Counted from the stretch's first letter, positions 22,740 through 31,059 are shown. The stretch: DNA of 64,000 nt from DASXYG01 sp036502625 (GCA_036502625.1 DASXYG010000080.1:62001-126000), one strand, 5' to 3'. A program made the numbers and translations. The notes: a model not told the origin generated them from the sequence alone.

Positions 22740-23035
22740 TGCGTGATTAGATCATTCGGTGCGCGATCGAGGTGATCGCCGAGCTGGGGTACGCACAGGC
22801 ATCGATCCGCCGGATCGCCGACCGGGTCGGGGTCGCGATGAGCGTGGTGCCGTACCACGTCAAGTCCAAGGACGAGCTGATCGCCGCGGTCGTCGAGGAG
22901 ATGTACCGCGACGCGTTCGCGGTGGTGGTGAACGGGGTGGTGGCGGACGTGATCCGCGACCCCGGCTTCGACGTGCGCGGCTACGGCGAGATCGTGGTGG
23001 ACGTCTTCGACCGGGCCACGCGGAGGCTCCCGTGA
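22739..23035 (+). pseudogene. TetR family regulator, decayed (amber at codon 4, internal deletion)
   Basis: Reading from ATG 22739 gives Met-Arg-Asp, then TAG (22748-22750), then in the same frame a good TetR N-terminus: IIRCAIEVIAELGYAQAS, IRRIADRVGVAMSVVPYHV and KSKDELIAAVVEEMYRDA. Homologues usually carry a polar residue such as Gln at the stop position, and CAG to TAG is one transition. The remainder is only 99 codons: after the helix-turn-helix comes a short tail, DPGFDVRGYGEIVVDVFDRATRR, which looks like the last helix of full-length TetR proteins (about 190 residues), so most of the ligand domain seems deleted in frame. Restart at GTG 22772 is possible but would lack helix 1. Confidence 0.75.
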
Positions 23036-24270
23036 GCAGGATCGTGATCGTCGGTATCGGCAGCCGCGGCGATGTCGCGCCGCTCACCGGGATAGGCGCC
23101 CGGCTGCGGCACGCCGGCCACGAGGTGGTGGTGGCCGCGCCCGCGATGTTCCGCGATCTGGTCACCGGCTGCGGGCTGGGCTTCCGGCCGGTGGACGTCG
23201 ACCTCGGTATCGACGCGGACATGTCCGATCTCGGCCCGTTGAAGGCGCTGGCCGCGTTCTGGGCGCCCCGCGGTGTCCGCGCGACCGGGGAGGGGGTGCT
23301 GGCGGCGTTGCGGGAGGAGCCCGCCGACGCCCTGCTGTTGTCGCCGCTGGCCGAGTTCGCCGGTCACCCGTTGGCCGAGGCCAGGGGCATCCCGTCCGTC
23401 GGGATCCGGTTGCAGCCGTTGTCCGCCACCGCCGCCTACCCGCCGAGCGTGCTGGGGGCGTGGTCGCTCGGCCCGTCCGGCAACCGGGCCGCGGCCGCCG
23501 CGGGCACGTGGATCCCGGACCGGATGTACGCCCGGACCATCGCCGGGTTCCGCCGGACACTGGGGCTGCCCGAAGCGTCGGTTCGCGCGCTGCGCCGCGA
23601 GCGCACCCGTGCGCAATGGCCGATGCTGTACGGGTATTCGCCCACGGTGCTGCCGCGCCCCGCCGACTGGCGTCCCGGCCTGGACGTCGTGGGCTACTGG
23701 TGGCCGGCGCGCCCTCCGGAATGGCGGCCCCCGGCGGAACTGGTGGCGTTCCTCGACGCCGGCCCGGCCCCGGTGTTCGTCGGGTTCGGCAGCCTGGTCA
23801 ACAGCGCCGGCCAAGCGGCCCGCCTGTCCGGAATCGTGCGCGGTGCGCTGCGCCGGGCCGGTGTGCGCGGAGTCATCCAGGCCGGCTGGGCGGGTCTGGA
23901 CGCCGCCGGCGACGACCTGCTGACCATCGGCGATGCCCCGCACGACTGGCTGTTCCCCCGGATGGCCGCGGTCGCGCACCACTGCGGCGCCGGCACCACC
24001 GCCGCGGGCCTGCGCGCCGGCGTGCCCACCATTGCCGTACCGGCGCTGGGCGACCAGCCCTTCTGGGCGCGGCGCATGCGCGAACTCGGCGTCAGCGCCG
24101 GCACCATCCCCCACCGCGGGATCTCCACCGAACGCCTCGCCGCGGCCGTGCACACCGCCACCACCGGCACCCGGCTCCGCGCCAACGCCGGCCACCTGGC
24201 CGACCGCATCAACAACGAGGACGGCGCCCAGCGCGTACTGGCCACCCTCGAACGCCTGCTCAACCCCTGA
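23032..24270 (+). CDS. GT1 family glycosyltransferase (sterol/macrolide type)
   Basis: A 412-residue GT-B fold enzyme. The N-terminal acceptor domain starts IVIVGIGSRGDVAPLTGIGARLRHAGHEV (GDVxP motif) and the nucleotide-sugar domain has VGFGSLVN and the signature HHCGAGTTAAGLRAGVPTIAVPALGDQPFWARRM (residues ~318-350), with the DQ pair that contacts the sugar. This is closest to the UGT80/MGT-like branch that glucosylates sterols, macrolides or other lipophilic compounds. GTG 23032 follows GGAGG by 5 bases and overlaps the TetR remnant (GTGA), so the gene was probably under that lost regulator. The acceptor is unknown. Confidence 0.88.
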   Translation: MSRIVIVGIGSRGDVAPLTGIGARLRHAGHEVVVAAPAMFRDLVTGCGLGFRPVDVDLGIDADMSDLGPLKALAAFWAPRGVRATGEGVLAALREEPADALLLSPLAEFAGHPLAEARGIPSVGIRLQPLSATAAYPPSVLGAWSLGPSGNRAAAAAGTWIPDRMYARTIAGFRRTLGLPEASVRALRRERTRAQWPMLYGYSPTVLPRPADWRPGLDVVGYWWPARPPEWRPPAELVAFLDAGPAPVFVGFGSLVNSAGQAARLSGIVRGALRRAGVRGVIQAGWAGLDAAGDDLLTIGDAPHDWLFPRMAAVAHHCGAGTTAAGLRAGVPTIAVPALGDQPFWARRMRELGVSAGTIPHRGISTERLAAAVHTATTGTRLRANAGHLADRINNEDGAQRVLATLERLLNP

Positions 24271-24280
24271 ACCACACCGA

Positions 24281-24946
24281 CTAAGACCGCGGGCGCGACC
24301 GGTCCGTCCGCAGGGTCCGTACGGCGAGTACGCACATCCATACGGGCCCGACGACCCCGGCGACGCGCTCCAGGAGCCCGCCGTCCGCACCGGCCAGGTC
24401 GGCGGCCTGGGGACTCACGGCCAATGAGGCGACGAAGAACCCGGCGATCAGGATGGCGCTGAGGATGCCGTACCAGCGCCACCATCGCCGACCGTGCCTG
24501 GCGAGTGCCAGACACGCCGCCACCAGACCGCCGATGAACAGGATGGCGCACCAGCCATGGACCGCGCCGTGCCAGCTCTCGGTGGCCGCGGTTCCGGGCG
24601 GGTAGCCCGCGCCGGGATCCGGCCGGAACAGGCCGGAACCGAGCAGCCCGATGCCGACCAGCAGCAGCAGGGTCGCGCCCGTACGGTACGGGCCGGTCCG
24701 GCGCAGCCCGGCCGCGAACGCGATCGTGAGCATCCCGAACACCAGGAAGTTCGCCACCTGCACCCAGCCCCCGGGGCCCAGCGTGAGCAGGCTGACCGGC
24801 ACCTGGGCGGCGTCATAGCCCGGCCGCAGCGCCCCGGCGATCAGGAAGACCGCGACGAACACGGGCCCGCCGGCCACGCCGCAGGCGAGCAGCACCGTGG
24901 TCGTTCCGCTGCCCCGGGGTGTCAGTGCGGGCCGGAGCCGGCTCAA
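24281..24946 (-). CDS. DUF998 membrane protein (second copy)
   Basis: A 221-residue protein with six hydrophobic segments, including TTVLLACGVAGGPVFVAVFLIAGAL, VANFLVFGMLTIAFAAGL and WCAILFIGGLVAACLALARHG. The segment DAAQVPVSLLTLGPGGWVQVANF matches the family's first loop, where the small SxLxxGPxG element stands before TM2. The start ATG 24946 overlaps the MarR stop (ATGA), giving a two-gene operon. It is only distantly like the DUF998 protein at 4490. Function unknown. Confidence 0.85.
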   Translation of the reverse strand: MSRLRPALTPRGSGTTTVLLACGVAGGPVFVAVFLIAGALRPGYDAAQVPVSLLTLGPGGWVQVANFLVFGMLTIAFAAGLRRTGPYRTGATLLLLVGIGLLGSGLFRPDPGAGYPPGTAATESWHGAVHGWCAILFIGGLVAACLALARHGRRWWRWYGILSAILIAGFFVASLAVSPQAADLAGADGGLLERVAGVVGPVWMCVLAVRTLRTDRSRPRS

Positions 24947-25410
24947 TGCGGGGGCTCCTTGGCGAGCGCGCCGTGGCAGGCGACGATGTAGCGGCGCAGG
25001 TCGTCGGCCTCCTCGGCGGTCAGCGAGGACAGCATCCGGTCCTCCGCGGCCTGTATATCGTCGCGGACCTGGTCGAGGAGCGCGCGGCCGGTGTCGCTCA
25101 GCCGCAGCACGCGCCGGCGCCGGTCGACGGCGTCAGGTGCGCGGACGACCAGGCCGCGCTCCTCGAGGGCCCCGACCATGTCGGCCGCGCTCTGGTCGGT
25201 GACGAAGGAGTTGCGGGCCAGCTCGGCGGTGCTCAGGCCGGAGCGGCGCTCGAGGATGGTCAGCGCCGTGTACTGCACCGGCGTGATCGACACCGGGCGC
25301 AGGACCTCGTCCATCTGGGCGCGGACGGCCAGCTCCAACTGTTTGACCAGATACAGCAGGGTCGGCCGCGCGCGGGGGCGGGCCGTCCCGGACACGGCAG
25401 GCCTTGTCAC
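24943..25410 (-). CDS. MarR family transcriptional regulator
   Basis: A 155-residue MarR protein: LYLVKQLELAVRAQMDEVLRPVSITPVQYTALTIL, then LSTAELARNSFVTDQSAADMVGALEERGLVVRAPDAVDRRRRVLRLSDTG with the DxRxR wing. GTG 25410 is the best start; the in-frame start at 25533 would run through the divergent promoter and the palindrome at 25490-25504. It is divergent from a DHA2 drug exporter, a classical MarR target, and is followed by DUF998. Confidence 0.88.
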   Translation of the reverse strand: MTRPAVSGTARPRARPTLLYLVKQLELAVRAQMDEVLRPVSITPVQYTALTILERRSGLSTAELARNSFVTDQSAADMVGALEERGLVVRAPDAVDRRRRVLRLSDTGRALLDQVRDDIQAAEDRMLSSLTAEEADDLRRYIVACHGALAKEPPH

Positions 25411-25489
25411 CGGCCCATCGTCCCAGACGCGGGCCCGACCAGGTGCTCCACCGTGGTCGTCGGAGACCGCGCCCGCGACCGAAGATATA

Positions 25490-25504
25490 TACAGGAAACC
25501 TGTA
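25490..25504. promoter_or_regulatory. MarR-type operator TACAGG-AAA-CCTGTA
   Basis: A perfect 6-base inverted repeat around AAA, embedded in the only AT-rich patch of the gap (GATATATACAGG). It lies between the divergent MarR gene (start 25410) and the exporter gene (start 25575). The size and AT-rich flanks are typical of MarR operators, and overlap with a promoter is probable. Confidence 0.7.
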
Positions 25505-25574
25505 CGCCAATGGTGATGCGTGGCACAGTGCACACGTCCGGCGGCACGTCGGCCGCACCGTCACTGGAGGCTCG

Positions 25575-27215
25575 ATGACGACCGTCCCCTCGGCCACCGC
25601 ACCCCCGCCGCGCGGCGCCGTCCACACCCCCTTCCTGGCGCCCGGCACCCGCGTCGCCACCGCCTTCGCCGTCCTCGTGGCCCAGATGGGCCTGGCGATC
25701 CCCGCGGTGCTCAACGGGCTGTTCCAGGGGGATCTGCACACCACCTCCGCCCAGTTGACCTGGATCTCCGACGCGTTCCTCGTCCCCGTCACGCTGCTTG
25801 AGCTCACGTTCGGCGTGCTGGGCGACCTGTTCGGGCGTAAGCGGCTGCTCATCGGCGGCAGCCTGCTCATGGCGGTCGGCGAGGTCATCAGCGTCCTCAC
25901 GCCCGGGGTGGCGGCCTCCAACCACGCCGCGATCGCGGTGCTGTGGATCGGCCAGGCGCTCACGGGCGTCGGCGCCGCCGTGCTGTTCCCCACCTCGCTG
26001 GCGATGGTCGCCGCCGGCACCCACACGGTCCGCGACCGCGCCCGCGGCATCTCCTTCTGGGCCGCGGCGCTGTCCACCGGCGCCTTCCTCTCCCCGCTGC
26101 TGGGCGGGCTGGTCACCAAGCTGTCGTGGGGCGGCGACCCCGAGGCCGTCTGGCGCTGGGCCTTCGTCCTGGTCGCAGGCCTCGCCGTGATCAGCACGCT
26201 CATCGCGTTCACCGCGCACAACTCCTCCGCACCCGAAGGGCGCTCGCTGGACTGGCCCGGTCAGGTGACCGTCGCGGTCGCGCTGTTCGCCCTGCTGTTC
26301 GCCGTCATCCAGGGTTCGACCAGCGGCTGGTCGGACGGCTGGGTCGTCGGCGGCTTCATCGCGGCCGTGGTCTTCTTCGCGCTGTTCCTGCTCGTCGAGC
26401 GCCGCTCGCCGGCGCCGCTGCTGCGGTTGGACCTGTTCCGCAGCCGGCCGTTCGCGGTCAACTCGGTCGTCACGGTCGTCGGCATGTTCGCCTTCCTGGG
26501 CACCGCCTACGCCACGAGCATCCGGCTCTCGGCCATCCAGGGGTTCAGCCCCTTGAAGACCTCGATCGCCTTCGTGCTGCTGCAGGGCTTCGCGCTGGTC
26601 CTCATGCCGCTGACGGCGAAGGTCATCCACTCCTACAACCCGCGCTGGGGCCTCGGCGCCGGGTTCCTGCTCATCGGCGTCGGCGACCTGTGGATCGCCA
26701 CCCGCTCGGTCGCCGACATGTCCCTGGGCGTCATCATTACGCCGCTGGTCCTCATCGGGGTGGGCTTCGCGTTCGCGCTGTCCGGCGTCACGGCCATCGC
26801 GGTCAACACGGTGCCCAACCACCTGGCCGGCATGGCCTCGGGCACCACGAGCCAGTTGCGCGACTTCGGCTTCACCCTCGGCCCGGCGGTCATCGGCGCC
26901 ATCGCGCTGAGCAGCGCGGCCGTGCACATGCAGAACGCGATCGCCGGGAACCCGGGCCTCCAGCACGCGCTCGCCGGATTCGCCAAGAGCGCGCCGCCGC
27001 CGGTCGTGGGCGCCGTGGAGTCCGGCCCCCTCGGCGCGAACGCCATCCCGGGCAACCCGCTCAAGGACGTCGCCTTCCACGCCCTCGACCACGCCTACTC
27101 GCTGGGCTACGTCGTCTGCGGCGTCGCCGCCCTCGTCGCCGCGGCGCTCGCCGCCGTCGCGCTCGGCGGCACCGCCAACCGCCCGCTCGTGACGCAGGAG
27201 TCCCTCGAGGACTAG
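25575..27215 (+). CDS. MFS drug exporter, DHA2 (EmrB/QacA) family
   Basis: A 546-residue exporter with about 14 hydrophobic segments. The first helix bears VLVAQMGLAIPAVLNGLFQGDLHTTSAQLTWISDAFLV, which corresponds to the DHA2 motif around DxTxVNVALP. The loop 2-3 motif is GVLGDLFGRKRLLIGG, and motif C appears as GISFWAAALSTGAFLSPLLGG. ATG 25575 follows GGAGG by 4 bases. The MarR gene and operator next to it suggest drug- or metabolite-induced expression. An unusual hydrophilic insert near the end (~460-510) lies before the last helix. Confidence 0.9.
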   Translation: MTTVPSATAPPPRGAVHTPFLAPGTRVATAFAVLVAQMGLAIPAVLNGLFQGDLHTTSAQLTWISDAFLVPVTLLELTFGVLGDLFGRKRLLIGGSLLMAVGEVISVLTPGVAASNHAAIAVLWIGQALTGVGAAVLFPTSLAMVAAGTHTVRDRARGISFWAAALSTGAFLSPLLGGLVTKLSWGGDPEAVWRWAFVLVAGLAVISTLIAFTAHNSSAPEGRSLDWPGQVTVAVALFALLFAVIQGSTSGWSDGWVVGGFIAAVVFFALFLLVERRSPAPLLRLDLFRSRPFAVNSVVTVVGMFAFLGTAYATSIRLSAIQGFSPLKTSIAFVLLQGFALVLMPLTAKVIHSYNPRWGLGAGFLLIGVGDLWIATRSVADMSLGVIITPLVLIGVGFAFALSGVTAIAVNTVPNHLAGMASGTTSQLRDFGFTLGPAVIGAIALSSAAVHMQNAIAGNPGLQHALAGFAKSAPPPVVGAVESGPLGANAIPGNPLKDVAFHALDHAYSLGYVVCGVAALVAAALAAVALGGTANRPLVTQESLED

Positions 27216-27241
27216 CCCGGTCGCCGCGGCCCGGCACCCGC

Positions 27242-27784
27242 CTAGGCGGGGGAGCCGTACTTGGCGGCGGCGGCGTTGGCCGCCGGGCAGTTGCCCGCGG
27301 GGCGGCCGCATGCCTCGAGGTCGCATCTGCGGCAGATCCAGGCCCCACCGTCCTTGTGCCGTACGACCTGGGCCATGACGCGGCCGAGCAGGTCGTGGAA
27401 GGTGCGCGTCTCGGCGGCGGAGAAGCCGGTCAGCAGCCCGGCCAGGTAGCGGGTGCGCTGCGCGGCGATGCGCTGTGCCGCCCGCCGCCCGGCGGGGGTG
27501 AGCCGGACCGCGCGGGTGCGCCCGTCGGGCCCGGATCCGCGTTCGGCGAGCCCGGCGGCGGTGAGGCGGTCGACCAGGCGCACCGCGCCGGAATGGGTGA
27601 CGCCCAGCACGCGGCGCAGTTGGTCCAGCGTGGGCCGGTCGAGGAACTGGTCGAGCGCCGAGAGCGCCGCCGCCGCGGAGTCCGCACGCCCGCCGGCCGG
27701 GAACGCGTCGGCCGGGAGCTGATCGGCTACGGCGAGCGCCAGCGCCCCCAGGACGTTCGCCGCGGCGGCGCGATCGGCGCTCAC
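27242..27784 (-). CDS. MarR family regulator with C-terminal Cys cluster
   Basis: A 180-residue regulator. The winged helix spans LDQLRRVLGVTHSGAVRLVDRLTAAGLAERGSGPDGRTRAVRLTPAGRR. The last 25 residues contain a cluster ICRRCDLEACGRPAGNCP (C-x2-C-x4-C-x6-C), which could bind zinc or an iron-sulfur cluster, or act as a thiol switch. GTG 27784 overlaps the stop of the DUF3224 gene (GTGA), so both are on one transcript from the promoter near 28200. The cluster is seen in a subset of actinobacterial MarR proteins (from memory); its ligand is unknown. Confidence 0.85.
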   Translation of the reverse strand: MSADRAAAANVLGALALAVADQLPADAFPAGGRADSAAAALSALDQFLDRPTLDQLRRVLGVTHSGAVRLVDRLTAAGLAERGSGPDGRTRAVRLTPAGRRAAQRIAAQRTRYLAGLLTGFSAAETRTFHDLLGRVMAQVVRHKDGGAWICRRCDLEACGRPAGNCPAANAAAAKYGSPA

Positions 27785-28182
27785 CCCAGCTCGTAGGTCA
27801 GCGTCAGCGGCATGAACGGGTAGTCGGCGTGGGTCGAGACGCTCTCGCACGTGCCGCTGATGCCGGTCAGCCCGCCGGTCCCCGAGCCGGGGACGACCGT
27901 CATGCGCCCGCTGGCCGTCGTGCCGTCGTAGGTCCCTTCGCCCTGGAGCACGAAACCGCCGGTACGCCCCGCCAGTGTCGCGGTCAGCCGCATCACGGTC
28001 ACGTAGCTGCTGGTGCCGTCCGGACGGTAGTACGCGAGCATGCCCGACGAGCCCGACGCCAGCCCGTCTTCGCCGTCGGTGAGCCGCACCTGCGCGCGCG
28101 TGATCCTGGTCGTGTCGTCCAGCTCCTCCAACGCCGACTCGTCCCAGCCGGCGATGCGGAGCTTCGTCGCCAAAGTCGTCAT
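27781..28182 (-). CDS. DUF3224 family protein
   Basis: A 133-residue beta-rich protein of the DUF3224 family (allene-oxide-cyclase-like barrel by fold prediction in the family). Typical features are the start TTLATKLRIAGWDESALEE, the middle LAYYRPDGTSSYVTVMRL and FVLQGEGTYDGTTASGRMTVVPGSGTGGLTGISG, which closes the barrel. ATG 28182 was chosen over the in-frame GTG 28206 because family members start at this point and the palindrome at 28195-28205 would otherwise be coding. It is followed by a MarR regulator; the biochemical role is unknown. Confidence 0.88.
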   Translation of the reverse strand: MTTLATKLRIAGWDESALEELDDTTRITRAQVRLTDGEDGLASGSSGMLAYYRPDGTSSYVTVMRLTATLAGRTGGFVLQGEGTYDGTTASGRMTVVPGSGTGGLTGISGTCESVSTHADYPFMPLTLTYELG

Positions 28183-28194
28183 GCCAGCAACATA

Positions 28195-28205
28195 TGACTG
28201 AGTCA
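28195..28205. promoter_or_regulatory. palindrome TGACT-G-AGTCA upstream of DUF3224-MarR operon
   Basis: An 11-bp palindrome flanked by ATA on the left and CACATAT on the right, so that weaker symmetry extends further out (ATATGACTGAGTCACACATAT). It stands 13 bases before the DUF3224 start and is the likely site for the MarR protein encoded by the second gene of the operon. Confidence 0.5.
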
Positions 28206-28255
28206 CACATATTTCAAGGCCGACGGCCGTGCGTCCGTGCCCGGTACGGAGTGGG

Positions 28256-29392
28256 TCAGGTGAGGCCGATGCTGCGCTGCTCGGTGCGGGTGCCGCGCCA
28301 GATGCCGGGGGCGAGGCGCTCGATGGCCGCGGCGATGGTCTGCGCGGCGCGGGGCTGGTCGCCGAGGGGGATGACGTAGCGGGGGCCGTCGGCGAACTTC
28401 GCCATCGTGGGGTAGCGGGTGCCGAAGTCCGCGGCCTTCGGCTCCAGGATGACGCGGACGCCGTGGCGGTCGCCGGTGCTGCGGGTCTGGTAGACGCGCG
28501 TCTCGATGGAGACGGCGGAGAGGTCAGGCCAGGCGACGGTGAACGACTCTTCGGTGGGGTCGTCCCAGGTGAAGCCGCGGCTGTCGAGGCGGATGCGGCG
28601 CCTGCGGATCATGACCGGGCCGCCGAGGACCAGGGCCAGCGCGATCAGGACGAACGGCGCGCCGACGGCGGCGACGGCGATCCGCTGGCCGGTGGGCGCC
28701 GGGCCGCCGCCGAACGCGGCGACCATGGCGCTCACGCCGAAGAACGCGGCCAGCACCGCGCCGACCAGGCCCTGCCGGGCCAGCCGGCGGCTGACGTTCA
28801 CCGTCACGGCCGGCTCGGCGCGCGGCGGCACGATCTCGGTATCCATCCCGGGCGCGGTCAGCAGGACGGCCCACGGCTCCCGCTCCGCGCGCGGCCAGAT
28901 GTCCGGCGCGGCCGCGCGCAGGGCCGCGACGACGCCGCGCCGCCGCGGCAGCCGGGCGACCAGCGGTCCGGCCCCGTCTCCCGACAGGGACACGAGCCCC
29001 GGCCCGAACGTCGCCGGGTCGGCGCCCGCGGACGGGTACACGACCAGGACCAGGCCGCGCGAGTCGTCGGCGGACCGGTCGTCGCACACGCCGAGTGCGG
29101 TGATGCCGGACCACGTGACGCCGAATCCGTGGCCCTTCTTGCTGTCGTCGGCGACGCCGTCCGGGCCGGCGGTGAGCGTACGGGGCCACAGCAGGCTGCG
29201 CCAGCCGAGGAGGCGCAGCCCGTCGAACAGGCACAGCAGCGCGCCGAGGACGATCAGCAGAACGTCGCCGACGGCGCCCGCCAGCCCGAACGCGCCCACG
29301 AGGATGAGCCCGACGCCCAGGATCGCGATGTTCACCGCGAGCGTGAGCTGATCGAGCCGGGTCTCCCAGCCGAGCCGGACGGTACGTGTCAC
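28256..29392 (-). CDS. membrane protein with PH-like domain, function unknown
   Basis: A 378-residue protein with two pairs of membrane segments: IAILGVGLILVGAFGLAG and LLIVLGALLCLFDGLRLLG near the N-terminus, then LVGAVLAAFFGVSAMVAAFGG and IAVAAVGAPFVLIALALVLGG after residue ~215. Soluble beta-rich parts follow each pair, such as LTAGPDGVADDSKKGHGFGVTWSGI and RIRLDSRGFTWDDPTEESFTVAWPDLSAV. These read like the bacterial PH-domain (bPH) pattern of a strand, W and I in a Trp-rich hairpin. So the protein seems to be two repeats of TM pair + bPH domain. GTG 29392 lacks a clear ribosome site. Confidence 0.65.
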   Translation of the reverse strand: MTRTVRLGWETRLDQLTLAVNIAILGVGLILVGAFGLAGAVGDVLLIVLGALLCLFDGLRLLGWRSLLWPRTLTAGPDGVADDSKKGHGFGVTWSGITALGVCDDRSADDSRGLVLVVYPSAGADPATFGPGLVSLSGDGAGPLVARLPRRRGVVAALRAAAPDIWPRAEREPWAVLLTAPGMDTEIVPPRAEPAVTVNVSRRLARQGLVGAVLAAFFGVSAMVAAFGGGPAPTGQRIAVAAVGAPFVLIALALVLGGPVMIRRRRIRLDSRGFTWDDPTEESFTVAWPDLSAVSIETRVYQTRSTGDRHGVRVILEPKAADFGTRYPTMAKFADGPRYVIPLGDQPRAAQTIAAAIERLAPGIWRGTRTEQRSIGLT

Positions 29393-29403
29393 AGCCGAGG
29401 AGC

Positions 29404-30390
29404 CTACGCGGTCAACGGCGACCCGGTGAGGAGCAGGAGCTTGCCGTGGGCGTGGCCGCCCTGGCTGATCTCGAGCGCCGTCCGCCACTCGTCGAGGGGG
29501 AGGGTCCGGGCGATCGGCACCGTGAACCGGCCGTCGGCGGCCAGCCGCGCGAACTCGGGGAAGGCGGCGAAGCGTTCGTCGTCGCCGTGCGTCGCGGGGT
29601 CTTCGTGGAAGCTGTCGCGTACGCCGAGCTCCGGTGCGGCTGCGGCATCGGAGCAGGTCAGAACCTGCTTGGGGTCGCCGCCGGCGATCTGGACGAGGTC
29701 GGGCAGCGCGCCGTTTGGGGGCGCGGTGTCGAAGACCACGTCGACCGGGCCGGCGCTGACGGCCCGGACCCGGTCGGCGAGGCCGGCGCCGTAGCCGACC
29801 ACCGTGGCCCCGAGGGCGCGCAGCCGCTCGGCGTAGGTGTCCCCGGCGGTGGCGATCACCCGGGCGCCGCGGACGAGGGCGATCTGCACGGCCGCGTAGC
29901 CGATGGTGGTCCCGGCGCCGTTGATCAGGATCGTGCGGCCGGCGGACAGGCCGAGCCGCGCGAGGTGCCAGGAGGCGGTGCTCAGCGCCATCGGGAGCGC
30001 GGCGGCCTCGGTGAGGTCCAGGCCGTCGGGGACGGCGAACCAGTGATCCATGACGGCGCGGTCCGCCGCGCCGGCGCTGGGCTGCCCGGCGAAGTCGGCG
30101 GTGCCGAACACGAGGTCGCCGGCCTTGACGTCCGTGACGCCGTCGCCGACGGCCTCGACCGTGCCCGAGACGTCGCACCCGATCCCCCTGGGCAACCGCC
30201 CGGCGAACAGGCCGCGGCACAGGGCCAAGTCGGCGGGTGCCAGCCCGCAGGCGTGGACGGCGACGCGGATGCGGCCGGGCCCCGGCGTCGGTACGGGCGC
30301 GGTCTCCAGGCGCAGGACGGCCGCGGGCTCGCCGTACTCGTGGAAGCGCACGGTCCGCATGGTCCCGTTCGTGGAGGCGGTGTCGGCCAT
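29404..30390 (-). CDS. zinc-independent quinone oxidoreductase (MDR family)
   Basis: A 328-residue NADP-dependent oxidoreductase. The GroES-like domain begins TVRFHEYGEPAAVLRLE and includes VHACGLAPADLALCRG; the cofactor domain has ILINGAGTTIGYAAVQIALVRGARVIATAG (GAGTTIG variant of the motif). The C-terminus GGHAHGKLLLL matches the family end. GAGGA lies 8 bases before ATG 30390. It is divergent from a TetR regulator, whose ligand may be the quinone or enone that this enzyme reduces. Confidence 0.87.
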   Translation of the reverse strand: MADTASTNGTMRTVRFHEYGEPAAVLRLETAPVPTPGPGRIRVAVHACGLAPADLALCRGLFAGRLPRGIGCDVSGTVEAVGDGVTDVKAGDLVFGTADFAGQPSAGAADRAVMDHWFAVPDGLDLTEAAALPMALSTASWHLARLGLSAGRTILINGAGTTIGYAAVQIALVRGARVIATAGDTYAERLRALGATVVGYGAGLADRVRAVSAGPVDVVFDTAPPNGALPDLVQIAGGDPKQVLTCSDAAAAPELGVRDSFHEDPATHGDDERFAAFPEFARLAADGRFTVPIARTLPLDEWRTALEISQGGHAHGKLLLLTGSPLTA

Positions 30391-30435
30391 TGGCGTGTCC
30401 TCGGCTTTCTGTACGGAAGGGGACGCGACCCGATA

Positions 30436-30487
30436 AAGTGGATCGTGTTCCGATTAGCCGAGTGTAGCGTAAGTGGAGCGTGATCCG
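30436..30487. promoter_or_regulatory. two 17-bp direct repeats, TetR operator candidates
   Basis: AAGTGGATCGTGTTCCG (30436-30452) and AAGTGGAGCGTGATCCG (30471-30487) agree at 15 of 17 positions and are 35 bp apart, about 3.3 helical turns. The second copy includes the GGAG ribosome site of the TetR gene (start 30490), and the first is 46 bases from the oxidoreductase start. Position suggests binding of the TetR protein, although direct rather than inverted repeats are less usual for the family. Confidence 0.5.
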
Positions 30488-30489
30488 TT

Positions 30490-31059
30490 TTGAGCGACGC
30501 CGAGACCGCGGGATTGCGAGCCGACGCAGCCCGCAACCGGGACACGCTCCTGGCGGCGGCCACGCGCGCCTTCGCGGAATCCGAGTCGGAACCCTCGATG
30601 CGCGCCGTCGCCCGCAGCGCCGGCGTCGGGATCGCGACCCTCTACCGGCACTTCCCGACCCGCGAGTCGCTTGTCGACGCCGTCTACCGCGACCAGGTGC
30701 AGCGCCTCACGCGCGGGGCCGACGACCTGCTGCGGCGGGTGCCCCCGGCGGAGGCGATGCGCCGCTGGATGGACCTCTTCGGCGCGTGGCTCGTCACCAA
30801 GCACGGCATGGTCGACACCCTGCTCGCCATGATCGACACGGGCGAGATCTCCTACGCCGAGAGCCGCGAGAAGCTCCTCGCGGCGATCACCGCCATCCTC
30901 GACGCCGGCCGCGCCGCCGGCGACCTGCGCGCCGACGTCAGCGCCGAGGACATCGCCGCCGCCCTCATCGGCATCTTCACCGTCGCCGGCCGGCCCGAGC
31001 AGCGCGCCCAGCTCACGCGGCTCCTCGACCTCCTCATGGACGGCCTCAGCGCCCGATGA
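30490..31059 (+). CDS. TetR family transcriptional regulator
   Basis: A 189-residue regulator: NRDTLLAAATRAFAESESEPSMRAVARSAGVGIATLYRHFPTRESLVDAVYRDQVQRL is a standard TetR domain, with GIATLYRHFPTRE as the recognition segment. The C-terminal domain is of the TetR_C_33-like kind seen in AcrR-type regulators of this size. The start is TTG 30490 with GGAG 11 bases upstream. It is divergent from the quinone oxidoreductase at 29404 and is its probable repressor. Confidence 0.88.
   Translation: MSDAETAGLRADAARNRDTLLAAATRAFAESESEPSMRAVARSAGVGIATLYRHFPTRESLVDAVYRDQVQRLTRGADDLLRRVPPAEAMRRWMDLFGAWLVTKHGMVDTLLAMIDTGEISYAESREKLLAAITAILDAGRAAGDLRADVSAEDIAAALIGIFTVAGRPEQRAQLTRLLDLLMDGLSAR

Noticed and set aside
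22772..23035. Functional short TetR-type protein from GTG 22772
   Set aside because: It would miss the first helix and most of the ligand domain; an amber codon within a proper TetR start explains it better as a pseudogene.
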